Assembly (NCBI RefSeq): GCF_013177735.1
Contig: NZ_WOEZ01000211.1
Span: 1 to 57,055, forward strand
Length of the DNA stretch: 57,055 nt
Reading direction: 5' to 3'
From: Paraburkholderia elongata
GTDB taxonomy: Bacteria > Pseudomonadota > Gammaproteobacteria > Burkholderiales > Burkholderiaceae
The position numbers and the translations under genes are program-made. Below, in pieces: positions 17,174 to 27,200 of this stretch. A model generated the notes under the pieces. It made no database searches. It saw only the letters and a program-made list of their open reading frames with translations, and was not told where the DNA came from. Position 1 is the stretch's first letter. Every line of letters begins with the position of its first letter.

Positions 17174-18517
17174 ATGAAAGCGCATCGCCCGCGTCCCCCG
17201 CACTTTCCCGGAGATCACTCGCATGCGGAGTGGCGCGATCACACCGTGCCTTACGTCATCGTGGCCGCGCTTTTCGTGCTGGCGATCACGCTGATCGTTT
17301 GGGTGGTCGATCCGGCGCCGCCGAAGACCATCACGATGAGCGCGGGCCCTCACGACAGTTCGTTTCTCGTCGCCGCCGATCAGTACAAGAAGATCCTCGC
17401 CCACAACGGCATCACACTGAAGGTGCTGGAATCGGATGGCTCGGTGCAGAATCTGCAGCGTCTGCTGGATCCGAAACAGCATGTCGATCTCGCACTCGTG
17501 CAAGGCGGTGTGGCCGACGGGCTCGATACGTCATCGCTGATGTCGCTCGGCAGCGTTTTCTATATTCCGGTGGTGGTGTTCTATCGCGGCACGGGTATCA
17601 GCGAGCTTTCAGAACTGGAAGGCAAACGGATTGCAATCGGCCGCGAAGGCAGCGGCACGCGCCTGCTGGCGCTCAAACTGCTGGAAGCAAACGGTATCGA
17701 ACCGGGCGGCGATACGGTGCTGGTGCCGAGCGACGGCTTGCAGGCCGCCACGCAACTCGTGGCGGGCGACGTCGACGCGGCGATCCTGAACGGCGACTCG
17801 GCCACGCGCGGCCTGATGCTGCGGCTCCTGAGAGTGCCCGGCATCTCCGTGATGAATTTCGACGAAGCCAGCGCCTATACGCGCCTCTTTCCGTATCTCG
17901 ACGAAATCGACCTGCCGCCCGGCGTGCTGGATCTCAAGCACAGAATTCCGCCAGACACCATCCATCTGATCAGCCCGACGGTCGAATTGGTGGCTCGGAC
18001 CGGTCTGCATCCGGCCATTTCCGACTTATTGATCGAGGCCGCGCAGGAGGTGCACGGTATGCCAGGGCTGTTGCAGCACGCGGGGGAATTCCCGAGTCCG
18101 ATCGCCCATGAATATCAGATCAGCGAAGACGCGCAGCGCTACTACAAGACCGGTAAGAGTTTTCTATACCGCACGCTGCCGTTCTGGCTCGCGAGCATCG
18201 GCGACCGCACGCTCGTTCTGCTGCTGCCGGTGGCGGTGCTGCTGTTTCCGGCGATGCGGCTGATCCCGGCACTGTACCGGTGGCGCGTACGCTCGCGCAT
18301 CTATCGCTATTACGGTGCGCTGATTGCGATCGAACGCGGCGCACTCGCCGACTCGACCGAGGAGGAGCGCAAGCAGCTTTTCGCGGAACTCGATCATATC
18401 GAGGCCTCGCTTAGCCACTTGCGTATGCCGCTCGCATACGCCGACGCGTTCTATGTGCTGCGCGAGCACGTCGGCTTTGTGCGCGTCCGGCTGGCGGCGC
18501 AAGGCAGCCCGCCCTAG
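17174..18517 (+). CDS. TAXI-family solute-binding protein with membrane anchors
   Basis: A TAXI-type TRAP solute-binding protein that is not a free periplasmic protein. It has an N-terminal membrane span (VPYVIVAALFVLAITLIVWVV) and a second near residues 335-360 (LVLLLPVAVLLFPAMRL). The binding domain lies between (MSAGPHDSSFLVAADQYKKIL through NGDSATRGLML), and a cytoplasmic coiled tail follows. No TRAP permease (DctM/DctQ) gene is adjacent, so it may be a sensor-like or orphan binding protein. The ATG at 17174 is preferred because CGGAG lies 6 bases upstream; an in-frame ATG at 17141 has none. It converges with proQ with only 20 bp between. Confidence 0.8.
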   Translation: MKAHRPRPPHFPGDHSHAEWRDHTVPYVIVAALFVLAITLIVWVVDPAPPKTITMSAGPHDSSFLVAADQYKKILAHNGITLKVLESDGSVQNLQRLLDPKQHVDLALVQGGVADGLDTSSLMSLGSVFYIPVVVFYRGTGISELSELEGKRIAIGREGSGTRLLALKLLEANGIEPGGDTVLVPSDGLQAATQLVAGDVDAAILNGDSATRGLMLRLLRVPGISVMNFDEASAYTRLFPYLDEIDLPPGVLDLKHRIPPDTIHLISPTVELVARTGLHPAISDLLIEAAQEVHGMPGLLQHAGEFPSPIAHEYQISEDAQRYYKTGKSFLYRTLPFWLASIGDRTLVLLLPVAVLLFPAMRLIPALYRWRVRSRIYRYYGALIAIERGALADSTEEERKQLFAELDHIEASLSHLRMPLAYADAFYVLREHVGFVRVRLAAQGSPP

Positions 18518-18537
18518 ACGGAGCGGCGGACCTCTTT

Positions 18538-19281
18538 TTACGCTTCGGCGGTGGCCGACGGTGCTGCCGGCGGCGTAGTCGATTCAGCTGCCGGAGTGTC
18601 CGTCGAAGTAGTCTGCGGCTGGTTCTGCGCGTCAGCTTGCGAGGTCGCCTCAGCTTGCGCTGCTGCATCGGCCGAAGGGACCGCATCGGCCGCAGCGCCA
18701 GAATCAACCGAAGCGCCCGAAGCATTGGCGGACGCGTCAGCCGACGGAGCCGCTGCTTTCGCCGCGCCCCTGCCCGCACGATGCGCCTGCAGACGCTGCG
18801 CGCCGGCCGCTTCCTGCGCCGTCACCTTGCCTGCTTCGCCGCCCGTCAGATCGACGCGCGCGGCGCCTTCAACCAGGCACTTCCAGTAGCGGCTGCCACG
18901 GCACCAAGTTTTGATCGCGTCGCGCAACTCGGCTTCGCTCAGCGACAGTTCCTTCGCGTGAACCACGAGGTCCTCGAAGATGCCGACCTTCAGCGGGAGC
19001 TTGGGCGCCGGATTCTTCGGAAATACATTCGGGAAGCGCTTTTGCAATCTCCCGATCGATTTCACCACCGGATCCACCGGCCTTGCGTCGGCCGCAGGTT
19101 TGGCGTCAGCGGCTGGCTTGGCGTCGGCCGTCGGCTTGTGAGCGGGCGCGGCACGGCGCGGCGGCGACGGCTTGCGCGCGGGCTTCGCACCGGGCTTGGC
19201 GACAGGCTTGGCCGCAGGCGCAGCTTCGGCGCGTGCCGCAGCCAGTTGCTTCTTCAATTCAGCGAGTTGTTCGAAACCCAT
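18538..19281 (-). CDS. ProQ/FinO-domain RNA-binding protein
   Basis: About 247 residues. An Ala/Pro/Lys-rich basic N-terminal arm contains the tandem motif DAKPAADAKPAADAR. The ProQ/FinO domain follows (about residues 68-165, IGRLQKRFPNVFPKNPAPKLPLKVGIFEDL and WCRGSRYWKCL), and then an acidic Ala/Ser/Thr-rich tail that is mostly disordered. Proteins with this domain act as small-RNA chaperones in the cytosol. The disordered C-terminal tail is unusually long. The start is the ATG at 19281; the frame extends to a TTG at 19290, but the ATG gives the normal MGFEQLAELKKQL helix. Confidence 0.85.
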   Translation of the reverse strand: MGFEQLAELKKQLAAARAEAAPAAKPVAKPGAKPARKPSPPRRAAPAHKPTADAKPAADAKPAADARPVDPVVKSIGRLQKRFPNVFPKNPAPKLPLKVGIFEDLVVHAKELSLSEAELRDAIKTWCRGSRYWKCLVEGAARVDLTGGEAGKVTAQEAAGAQRLQAHRAGRGAAKAAAPSADASANASGASVDSGAAADAVPSADAAAQAEATSQADAQNQPQTTSTDTPAAESTTPPAAPSATAEA

Positions 19282-19377
19282 AGCGCACAATCAATCGAGA
19301 AAGACAGGATTGTAGCAGCGTGTTGAAGCACGTTCCTGACAGGCGGCGATGCACTGCGCGCGAGCTGCCGCCAACGT

Positions 19378-20742
19378 TCAGCTTTTAGCCGCAACAGGCA
19401 CCCCAACCTCATACGCCGTCAGGCCAAAAACCGACACACACAACCCAGCCCGCCCAACATTATTCCGCAAGGAAAGTGCAAGCTGATGCCGCGTGGCAAT
19501 CCGCGACACGATCGCCAACCCAAGCCCACTGCCCTCGCCCTGCGCCTCTTCCCCTCGATAAAACCGATCAAACACGCGCTCGATTTCAGCCTCCGGTATC
19601 CCGGACCCGCTATCCACCACATCAAACCCGACCCTCTCGCCAGAGCGCTTCAGAATCACATCCACGCGCCCACCCCGCGGCGTATGCCGGATCGCGTTGT
19701 TGATCAGATTCCCCAGCAACACACTCATCCCATGTGGCTCAGCCAATACCGTATAAGCATCGTAGGCCGCGCGAGCGTCTTCACACTCAAGCCCGAGATC
19801 GATCTCTTTGGTCTCCGCGAGCAGCGAAAGATCCCCCACCGCCTGCTCGCCGATGCGGCGCAAACTCACCGGCACCATCGACGTCACGGGATGCGCATCT
19901 TCACGCGCCAGCGTCAACAACTGCTGCACCAGGTGAATGATCCGGTTGACCCGCCCCTCGACGCGCTCCAGCGTTTGCCCCTCACCCTTTAACGAGCCGT
20001 CGCGGGAAGCCGCCTGCAATTGCAGCTTCAGCGCGGCAAGCGGCGAGCGCAACTCATGCGCGGCATCGGCAATAAAGATACGCTGCGCCTGCGAAGCGAC
20101 GTTCAGGCGTTGCAGCAGATCGTTGAGCGCTTCCACCAGCGGCTTGATTTCGACAGGCACGGTGCCATCCAGATGCAACGGCTCCAGCGAATCGAGCGAC
20201 CGGGTGGTCAGCGCGCGCGTCAGCCCGCCGATCGGCGCCAGTCCCCTCGCCACCACCAGCAGCACCAGCACGATCGTCACCGGCACCAGCACGCCGAGCG
20301 GCCACAGCGTATGCAGCGCCAGTTGCAGCGCGAGGTCTTCGCGCACGGAGATCGGCTGCGCAACCTGGATATAACGGTCGTGCTGTTCCAACCCGAACGC
20401 GCGCCAGTGATTCTCGCCGCGCTCGACCGTGCTGAAGCCCGCAGGCAAACGCGAGAATACCGGCTCCCGCATCGAGTGATAGATGAGATTGCCGGACCGG
20501 TCCCAGATCTCGATCAGGACCCGGTCGTCGGCCAGGTCGCCCAGGTCAGGATTGTGATGCTCGCCGTCGCTCGCGCCGACCAGATTCGACGGCAACGACA
20601 GCGCCACCGTGTGCAGCTCGTAGTCGAATAGTTCGCTCGCTTCTTCGCGCGCGGTGTGAAAGATGCCGAAGGCGGCCACGCCCGAGGCCGCGGCCAGACC
20701 AAAAATCAGCCAGCCCAGCAGCCAGCGGCGAATCGACGTCAT
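19378..20742 (-). CDS. Sensor histidine kinase, QseC/PmrB-like
   Basis: An inner-membrane sensor kinase: first span residues 8-28, a periplasmic domain of about 120 residues containing the acid/His cluster SDGEHHNPDLGDLADD, a second span, HAMP, then the H-box FIADAAHELRSPLAALKLQ, N-box NLINNAIRHTPRGG and G boxes DSGSGIP and GEGSGLGLAIV. The domain order matches the QseC/PmrB/TctE group. The ATG at 20742 overlaps the regulator's stop (TGATG) with GAAGAGG upstream, so the pair is translationally coupled. The signal is unknown; acidic and His residues hint at a cation or cationic peptide. Confidence 0.88.
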   Translation of the reverse strand: MTSIRRWLLGWLIFGLAAASGVAAFGIFHTAREEASELFDYELHTVALSLPSNLVGASDGEHHNPDLGDLADDRVLIEIWDRSGNLIYHSMREPVFSRLPAGFSTVERGENHWRAFGLEQHDRYIQVAQPISVREDLALQLALHTLWPLGVLVPVTIVLVLLVVARGLAPIGGLTRALTTRSLDSLEPLHLDGTVPVEIKPLVEALNDLLQRLNVASQAQRIFIADAAHELRSPLAALKLQLQAASRDGSLKGEGQTLERVEGRVNRIIHLVQQLLTLAREDAHPVTSMVPVSLRRIGEQAVGDLSLLAETKEIDLGLECEDARAAYDAYTVLAEPHGMSVLLGNLINNAIRHTPRGGRVDVILKRSGERVGFDVVDSGSGIPEAEIERVFDRFYRGEEAQGEGSGLGLAIVSRIATRHQLALSLRNNVGRAGLCVSVFGLTAYEVGVPVAAKS

Positions 20743-21401
20743 CAGCACCTCTTCAGACGGTAGCCCACGCCGCGCACGGTCACCACCTGCTCCGCGCCGA
20801 TCTTGCGCCGCAAACTGTGCACATGCACTTCAATGGTGTTGCTGCCCACCTCCTCGCCCCAGCCGTATAGCTTTTCTTCCAGCTCGGCCTTGGTGAACAC
20901 GCGCGTGGGCTCTTCGATCAGCGCCTGCAGCAACGCGAACTCGCGCGGCACGAGCGGCAGCACTTCGCCGCCCTTGGTGACTTCGTGTGCCGCGGGGTCG
21001 AGTGTGAGCTCGCCGTGCGCATAGACGGGCTGCTTCTGGCCGGTGCGCCGGCGCAATAGCGCGCGCACCCGTGCGGCCAGCTCGTCGAGGTCGAACGGTT
21101 TGATCAGGTAATCATCGGCGCCCGCATCGAGACCGCGAATCCGATCGTCGACCGCATCGCGCGCGGTCAGGATGATCACCGGCGCAGCGCCGCCGCTCTT
21201 GCGGTAGGCATTGAGCACGTCGATGCCGTCCTTCTTCGGCAAGCCGAGATCGAGCAGCACGAGGTCGTACACGCCGTTACCCAGCGACAGTTCCGCCGCG
21301 CGGCCGTCCTCGGCCCAGTCGATCGCGTAGCCCGAGCGGCGCATCGCGCCCAATACCGTCTCCGCAATCATGTCGTCGTCTTCGACCAGTAGCAGACGCA
21401 T
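20742..21401 (-). CDS. OmpR/QseB-like response regulator
   Basis: A 219-residue response regulator. The receiver domain has the acidic pocket EDDD at residues 7-10, phosphorylation site Asp51 (LLLDLGLP) and conserved Lys in DDYLIKPFD. The C-terminal winged helix ends with YGWGEEVGSNTIEVHVHSLRRKIG, the QseB/PmrA-type recognition helix. It is divergent from an RND efflux operon. The 11-bp-spaced CTTAAG-like array between them is the obvious target, with a -10-like GACAAT (21434-21429 on the minus strand) 11 bp past the proximal half-site, which suggests autoregulation. The recognition helix is nearly the same as that of the second regulator at 47005. Confidence 0.9.
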   Translation of the reverse strand: MRLLLVEDDDMIAETVLGAMRRSGYAIDWAEDGRAAELSLGNGVYDLVLLDLGLPKKDGIDVLNAYRKSGGAAPVIILTARDAVDDRIRGLDAGADDYLIKPFDLDELAARVRALLRRRTGQKQPVYAHGELTLDPAAHEVTKGGEVLPLVPREFALLQALIEEPTRVFTKAELEEKLYGWGEEVGSNTIEVHVHSLRRKIGAEQVVTVRGVGYRLKRC

Positions 21402-21445
21402 GGCCTCTCCTCTTTTCAGTTTGCCCGCATTGTCCGGCCCGTTAG

Positions 21446-21539
21446 CTTAACGCTTCCTTATGCCTCCCTTAAGGGAAGCTTAGGCGACGCTGAAGGGAGG
21501 CTTATGGCATGCTTAACTTTCGGTTAAGCGTTACTTAAG
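21446..21539. promoter_or_regulatory. Nine tandem OmpR-family half-sites at 11-bp period
   Basis: Hexamers resembling CTTAAG start at 21446, 21457, 21468, 21479, 21490, 21501, 21512, 21523 and 21534, exactly 11 bp apart: CTTAAC, CTTATG, CTTAAG, CTTAGG, CTGAAG, CTTATG, CTTAAC, GTTAAG, CTTAAG. QseB and PmrA bind pairs of such half-sites with a 5-bp gap. At both ends a -10-like hexamer lies 11 bp beyond the last half-site: CAGAAT (21551-21556) towards the efflux operon and GACAAT (minus strand, 21434-21429) towards the regulator. Nine contiguous half-sites is far more than the usual two to four. Confidence 0.88.
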
Positions 21540-21616
21540 CTCTTCATCAGCAGAATCGGCACCTGTTCTGCGACCTCCGCTCGCGACTGTCCCACCTTTT
21601 GTTCAGGAGCCGGATT

Positions 21617-23116
21617 TTGCCCGTTTTCAACGCCGCCGCAGCGGCCTTTTCCGCGGCTAGCTCAGCAGCGAGGCGACCAGCCGGCCTGGCTGCCGCGCTC
21701 GCGGCCAAATCAGCGGCCGCTCCCGCAGCACGGTTGCGCGTGCTCGTGCCCCTTTGCGCGATGCTGCTCGGCGGATGCACGTGGTATCACCGCGAACCGC
21801 TCGCGCCGCAGGATACGTCGACCTCCGCCCGCTCGCTGGAACGCATCCAGATCGATCCGTCGACCATGCCGCTGCCCGAACTGGCCGCGCATCGCTTCGA
21901 TCCGTCCGACGGGTTCGACATCGACGAAGTCGCGATGCTCGCCGTCGCCAACAATCCCGATCTCAAGCTCGCCCGCGACGATCTCGGCATCGCCCGCGCG
22001 CAGGCTTATTCGGCCGGACTTCTGCCCGACCCGCAACTGAGCGTGTCGAGCGATTATCCGGGCGCCGAAGGCTTCACGCGTGCATTCAATTATGGTCTGA
22101 GCATCGACGTGATGGCGATCGTGCTGCGCAGCGCGAACAAGCAATCCGCCGATGCGACGGTGGCCAAGACCGATCTCGGCCTGCTGTGGCAGGAATGGCA
22201 GATCGTCGCCCAGGCGCGGCAATTGTTCATCAAGACGCGTTTCCAGCAGGACACGCTACCGCTGCTGCAACAGCAGCGCGACCTCGCGCGCACGCGCTAC
22301 GAGCGCATGGCCGAAGCACACCGCGACGGCAATCTGACCGACGATACGCTGACCGCCGCGCTCACCGCATACAGCGACGCACGCAAGCAATACACCGACG
22401 CCGAAACGGCCGCGGAACAGACCCACCACGATCTGAACGCGCTGCTCGGTCTCTCCCCCGAGGTGCAGTTGCAACTCACCGGCAGCGAAGACACGACCGA
22501 ACTGCCCGACGCGACGCTCGACGCAGCGCTCGCGAAACTCGCACAGCGCCGCCCGGACCTGATCGCGCTGCAAGCGGGCTATGAGGCGCAGGAGCAAAAA
22601 TATCGCGCGGCGATTCTCAGCCAGTTCCCAAGCCTTTCCGTAGGTTTCGTGCGCGCACGAGACACCTCGAACATCTACACCAGCGGCTTCCAGATCAATC
22701 TGAGCCTGCCGATCTTCAACCGCAATCAAGGCAACGTCGCGATCGAAAAAGCGACGCGTCAGCGCCTGCGTGACGAATATCAGTCTCGCCTGAACCAGGC
22801 TTATGCCGATGTCGCCCATATGCGCGCGGACAGTGTGATTCTCACGCGGCAGTTGCAGCAGACCGAGGCCGCGCTGCCCGATGTCGACCTCGCCGCGCAA
22901 CATGCGGCCGCGGCCTACGCGCAGCACAATCTCGTGCTCGGCACCTACACGGATGCGCAAAGCGCCGCGCTCACCAAACGTGTCGACGTCGCCACGCTGC
23001 GCGAATCGCTCGCCGAACAACGCGTCGGCTTGCAAGCGCTGCTCGGCAGCGCGATCCCCGACGCCTATTCCTTCGCCCCCTCCGCTCAGACCTTCACCGA
23101 AACTCATGCGAAATAG
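21617..23116 (+). CDS. RND efflux outer-membrane factor, TolC/NodT-like lipoprotein
   Basis: An outer-membrane efflux channel with a lipoprotein signal (LVPLCAMLLGGC, lipid-modified Cys about residue 54) and two OEP repeats rich in long helices (for example AMLAVANNPDLKLARDDLGIARAQAYSAGLLPDPQLSVSS). The TTG at 21617 is taken as start because AGGAG lies 7 bases upstream. It gives an unusually long Ala-rich stretch before the lipobox, so a start further in cannot be excluded. It opens a three-gene operon with the periplasmic adaptor and the pump. Its 3' end overlaps the adaptor start by 11 bp. Confidence 0.85.
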   Translation: MPVFNAAAAAFSAASSAARRPAGLAAALAAKSAAAPAARLRVLVPLCAMLLGGCTWYHREPLAPQDTSTSARSLERIQIDPSTMPLPELAAHRFDPSDGFDIDEVAMLAVANNPDLKLARDDLGIARAQAYSAGLLPDPQLSVSSDYPGAEGFTRAFNYGLSIDVMAIVLRSANKQSADATVAKTDLGLLWQEWQIVAQARQLFIKTRFQQDTLPLLQQQRDLARTRYERMAEAHRDGNLTDDTLTAALTAYSDARKQYTDAETAAEQTHHDLNALLGLSPEVQLQLTGSEDTTELPDATLDAALAKLAQRRPDLIALQAGYEAQEQKYRAAILSQFPSLSVGFVRARDTSNIYTSGFQINLSLPIFNRNQGNVAIEKATRQRLRDEYQSRLNQAYADVAHMRADSVILTRQLQQTEAALPDVDLAAQHAAAAYAQHNLVLGTYTDAQSAALTKRVDVATLRESLAEQRVGLQALLGSAIPDAYSFAPSAQTFTETHAK

Positions 23117-24242
23117 CCCACTGTCGGCGCGGCGGCCGCGCATCGCCTCTTACGCGATTTCCCTTGCCTGCGTCGCACTCATGAGCGCCGCGTTCCTCGC
23201 GGCCGGTGCGGCCGGCGCAGCCAGTGCGTCCGCTGGCGACGATGCGGCCGACCAAGCCGTCGTATCCGTGCAAACCGTACGGGTGCAGCGTGACGTCATT
23301 GCACAACCGGTACGCGCATATGGCATCGTCGCGGCGTCCGCGTCGAGCTTGACCACGGTCAATCTGCCGTACCTCGCGCGTATCGTGCAGATGCGCGTGC
23401 AGGCCGGCCAGAGCGTGACGCGCGGCACGCCGCTTTTCGTCGTGCAAGCCGACCCTGCCGCGGTGCTCGCCGCCACCCAGGCGAAAAGCGCCGTGACGCT
23501 GGCGCAAGGCGAACTCGCGCGCACGCAATCGCTGTACGACAAAGGACTCGCCACGCAATCGCAACTCGCCACCGCCCGCAAGGCCGCCGAGGACGCGCAG
23601 CAGGCGCTCGCCGCGCAGAACCAGACGGGGGTTGCGAGCGGCAACAAGGTCATCGCAGCACCGATCGACGGCGTGGTCTTGCAGCTATCGGCGGCACAGG
23701 GCGATCAGGTGCAGCCCGGCGCCGCGATCCTGCAACTGGCCGGCGGTAACGCCAAGGATGTGCGTGCGAACGTGATGCTTGGCGTCGAGCCGTCGGACGT
23801 CCCCGCTATCCATGCCGGCGACACGGTCACCTTGCACGGCCTGTCCACCTCGCTCGCGAAGGCCGCCGCGGACGGCCATGTGGTGCTGGTCGGGGCATCG
23901 GTCGATCAGCAAAGCCAGCTCGTCAACGTCGGCGCGAACGTGCCGCTCGGACAGAGCGCATTCATTCCAGGCACGCGTGTCCGCGCCGATATCGCGACTC
24001 GCAGCGGCACGCATTGGGTCGTGCCGCGTTCCGCAGTGCTGAAAGACGACAAAGGCGCGTACGTGTTCCAGATCACGCCGCAAAACAAGGCGCGCCGCGT
24101 CGCGGTGGTCATGCAGGTCGAAAACGGCGACCGCTACGGCGTGGACGGCCCGATCGACGGCGCAGAAGGCCTTGTCGTCAGCGGTAACTATGAGTTGAAG
24201 GACGGCATGGCGGTGCGGGCCGGCGGAGGCGCGCCGCGATGA
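23106..24242 (+). CDS. RND efflux periplasmic adaptor (HlyD/MFP family)
   Basis: A 378-residue membrane-fusion protein. A signal/anchor (about residues 12-36) is followed by a lipoyl-like half (ARIVQMRVQAGQSVTRGTPLFVVQAD), a short alpha-hairpin (AQGELARTQSLYDKGLATQSQLATARKAAEDAQQ), the second lipoyl half (VIAAPIDGVVLQL) and a beta-barrel. It bridges the inner-membrane pump and the outer-membrane channel. The start is the ATG at 23106 inside the end of the channel gene, giving MRNSPLSARRPRI; the longer frame upstream is only a shadow of that gene. The last four bases overlap the pump start (ATGA), so the operon is tightly coupled. Confidence 0.88.
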   Translation: MRNSPLSARRPRIASYAISLACVALMSAAFLAAGAAGAASASAGDDAADQAVVSVQTVRVQRDVIAQPVRAYGIVAASASSLTTVNLPYLARIVQMRVQAGQSVTRGTPLFVVQADPAAVLAATQAKSAVTLAQGELARTQSLYDKGLATQSQLATARKAAEDAQQALAAQNQTGVASGNKVIAAPIDGVVLQLSAAQGDQVQPGAAILQLAGGNAKDVRANVMLGVEPSDVPAIHAGDTVTLHGLSTSLAKAAADGHVVLVGASVDQQSQLVNVGANVPLGQSAFIPGTRVRADIATRSGTHWVVPRSAVLKDDKGAYVFQITPQNKARRVAVVMQVENGDRYGVDGPIDGAEGLVVSGNYELKDGMAVRAGGGAPR

Positions 24243-27200
24243 ATTTTGGTCAATGGATGCAGAAGCACCGGCGCTCGCTGCTGTTCGTGATCGCGTTGCT
24301 GGCGATCGCGGGCGCACTGACCGCGTTTCGCCTGCCGATCTCGCTGTTCCCGAACGTCGCCTTTCCGCGCGCCGTCGTCGCGCTCGACGCGGGCGACCGC
24401 CCCGCCGAACAGATGGCCACGCTTGTCACGATGCCGGTCGAAGAGGCGCTGCGTCGCGTGCCAAACGTACGCGATGTCGAATCGACCACGAGCCGTGGAT
24501 CGGCGGAAATCTCGATCAATTTCGACTGGGGCACCGACATGGCGCAAGCCACGCTGCAGGCGCAGTCGGCGATCAGCGAGATCCTCGCGACATTGCCGCA
24601 AGGCACCTCGATGCAGGTGCGGCGCATGGACCCGACCGTGTTCCCGGTGCTCGCGTATAGCCTGACGTCGAACCAGCAGTCATTGTCGGCGCTGCGCGAT
24701 CTTGCGCAGTTCCAGATGCGGCCGTTGCTGTCGTCGGTGGAAGGCGTGGCGCGCGTCGAAGTGACCGGTGGCGCGCAGGACGAATTCGAAGTCGCGATCG
24801 ATCCAGCGCGCCTCGCCGCCTACAAGGTCTCCCTCTCGGATGTGTCGAAAGCGATCGGTGCGAGCAACGTGCTGATGGCCACCGGCCGCATCGAGGATCA
24901 CGACAAGTTGTACCTCGTGATTGCCAACACGACGATCACGCAACTCGACGAACTGCGCAACGTGGTGGTGTCGGCCAACGGTGCGACGCAAATCCGCCTC
25001 GGCGACATCGCGACAGTCCGTCAGGGTGTCGTGCCGCAATGGATGCGCGTCACGGCCGACGGCCACGACGCCGTGTTGCTAAACGTCTTCCAGCAGCCAG
25101 GCGCGAACAGCGTGGCGATGGCCAAGACGATCCGTGCGAAGCTCGCTGACTTCCAGCATCAGATGCCGGCGGGCGTGCATCTCTCGAACTGGTACGACCA
25201 GAGCGAACTGGTGATCGCCTCGGCGACCAGCGTGCGCGACGCGATCATGATCGGCGTGGTGCTTGCCGCGTTCACGCTGTTTGCCTTCCTGCGCAACTGG
25301 AAGATCACCGCGATTGCGGTCGCGCTGGTGCCGGTCGTGATGGCCGCGACGATCCTGCTGCTCGACGTGTTCGGCATGGGTTTCAACATCATGACGCTCG
25401 GCGGGATGGCCGCCGCGGTCGGCCTCGTGATCGACGACGCCATCGTGATGATCGAACACATCGTGCGACGCATGCGCGAAGCCGGTGCGCACAAATTTCA
25501 TGGCCGCGTGATGACGGCGGCGCTCGAATTCACGCGGCCGCTTGCCGGGTCGTCGGCGGCGACGCTGATTATTTTCGTGCCGCTCGCGTTTCTGTCGGGC
25601 GTGACGGGCGCGTTCTTCAAGGCGCTCTCGGTGACGATGGCAAGCGCCCTGTTCATTTCGTTTCTCGTCACGTGGCTCGCGGTGCCGATTCTGTGCGACC
25701 GCTGGCTGAAACCCAAAGACGCCGAAGAGCACAAGGAAACCCGCTTCGCTTCGTGGATGAACCGGCGCTACGGCTTTCTGATCGAACACGTGACGGCACG
25801 CCCGGTTCTCGTGCTGCTCGGCCTGCTGCCGCTAATCGTGGTGGCCGCGTTCGCGTTCACACGGGTGGGCAGCGGTTTCATGCCGAGCATGGATGAAGGC
25901 GGCTTCGTGCTCGACTATCACACCGATCCGGGCACGTCCGTGACCGAAACCGACCGGTTGATGAAGCAGATCGAGGGCATCATCCGCGCGAATCCGAACG
26001 TCGCGACTTACTCGCGCCGCACGGGCGCCGGTCTCGGCGGCGACCTGAACGAACCTAACAAGGGCGACTTCTTCGTGCGGCTGAAGTCGAGCGGCCGTGA
26101 GCCGATCGGAACGGTGATGGAAGAGATCCGTTCGAAGGTCGAGACGCAGGTGCCCGGCGTGAGCATCGAGCTCGCGCAACTGATGGAAGACCTGATCGGC
26201 GACTTGACCGCGGTGCCACAGCCGGTCCAGATCAAGATCTACTCCGACGATCAGAACACGCTCGACACCACCGCACGCAAGGTAGCGGCGCAAATCGGCA
26301 AGATTCAGGGCGTGGTGGACGTCAACGACGGCATCAACCCGGCGGGCGACGCACTCGAATTGCACATCCGGCCGGAGGCCGCGGCGGCTGAGGGCATGGA
26401 CCCGCAGTCGATTGCGCAGGCCGTGTCCGACATGGTGGAAGGCAACGTTGCGACGCAATTCCAGACCGGACCAAAAACGGTCGGCGTGCGGGTGCGCGTG
26501 GCCGGCGCCCTGAAGCTAACCGATACGCAACTGGGGCAATTGCAGATTCGCGCACCGGACGGCCATCTGTTCGCGCTGAATCGCGTTGCCGATCAGGTGA
26601 CGGTGACTGGCCAGCCGGAAATCAGCCGCGACAACCTCAAGCGGATGGTGGCCGTGACGGCACGAATCGATGGCCGCGATCTGGGCTCGACGATCGCGGA
26701 CGTACAGAAGACGTTGAGCGACAAGAGTTTGTTGCCCACTGGCGTGTATTACGAGTTGGGTGGTTTGTACCAGCAGCAGCAGATTGCCTTCAAGGGTTTG
26801 TTGACCGTGTTCGGTGCCGCGATTGCGTTGGTGTTTGGCTTGCTGCTGTTTTTGTATGAGCGCTTCCGCGTTGCGCTGGCGGTGATGGCGATGCCGTTGC
26901 TGGCTGCGGGGGCGGTGTTTATCGGGTTGTGGCTCACCGGTATTGAGTTGAACATCTCCGCGATGATGGGGATGACGATGATTATCGGTATCGTGACCGA
27001 GGTGGCGATTTTTTATGTATCGGAGTTGCAGGGGCTGATTCGGGATGAAGGTGTCGGGTTTGAGGAGGCGCTGATCGCGGCTGGGAGGAATCGGTTGCGG
27101 CCGATTGCCATGACGACTATTGCGGCTATTTTGGCGTTGCTGCCGCTTGCGTTTGCCCTCGGGCAAGGGTCGGCTATGCAGCAGCCTTTGGCAGTTGCCA

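Noticed and set aside
22881..23105. Upstream extension of the efflux adaptor frame into the TolC-like gene
   Set aside because: The adaptor domain begins at MRNSPLSARR (23106); the earlier part is a shadow of the channel gene.
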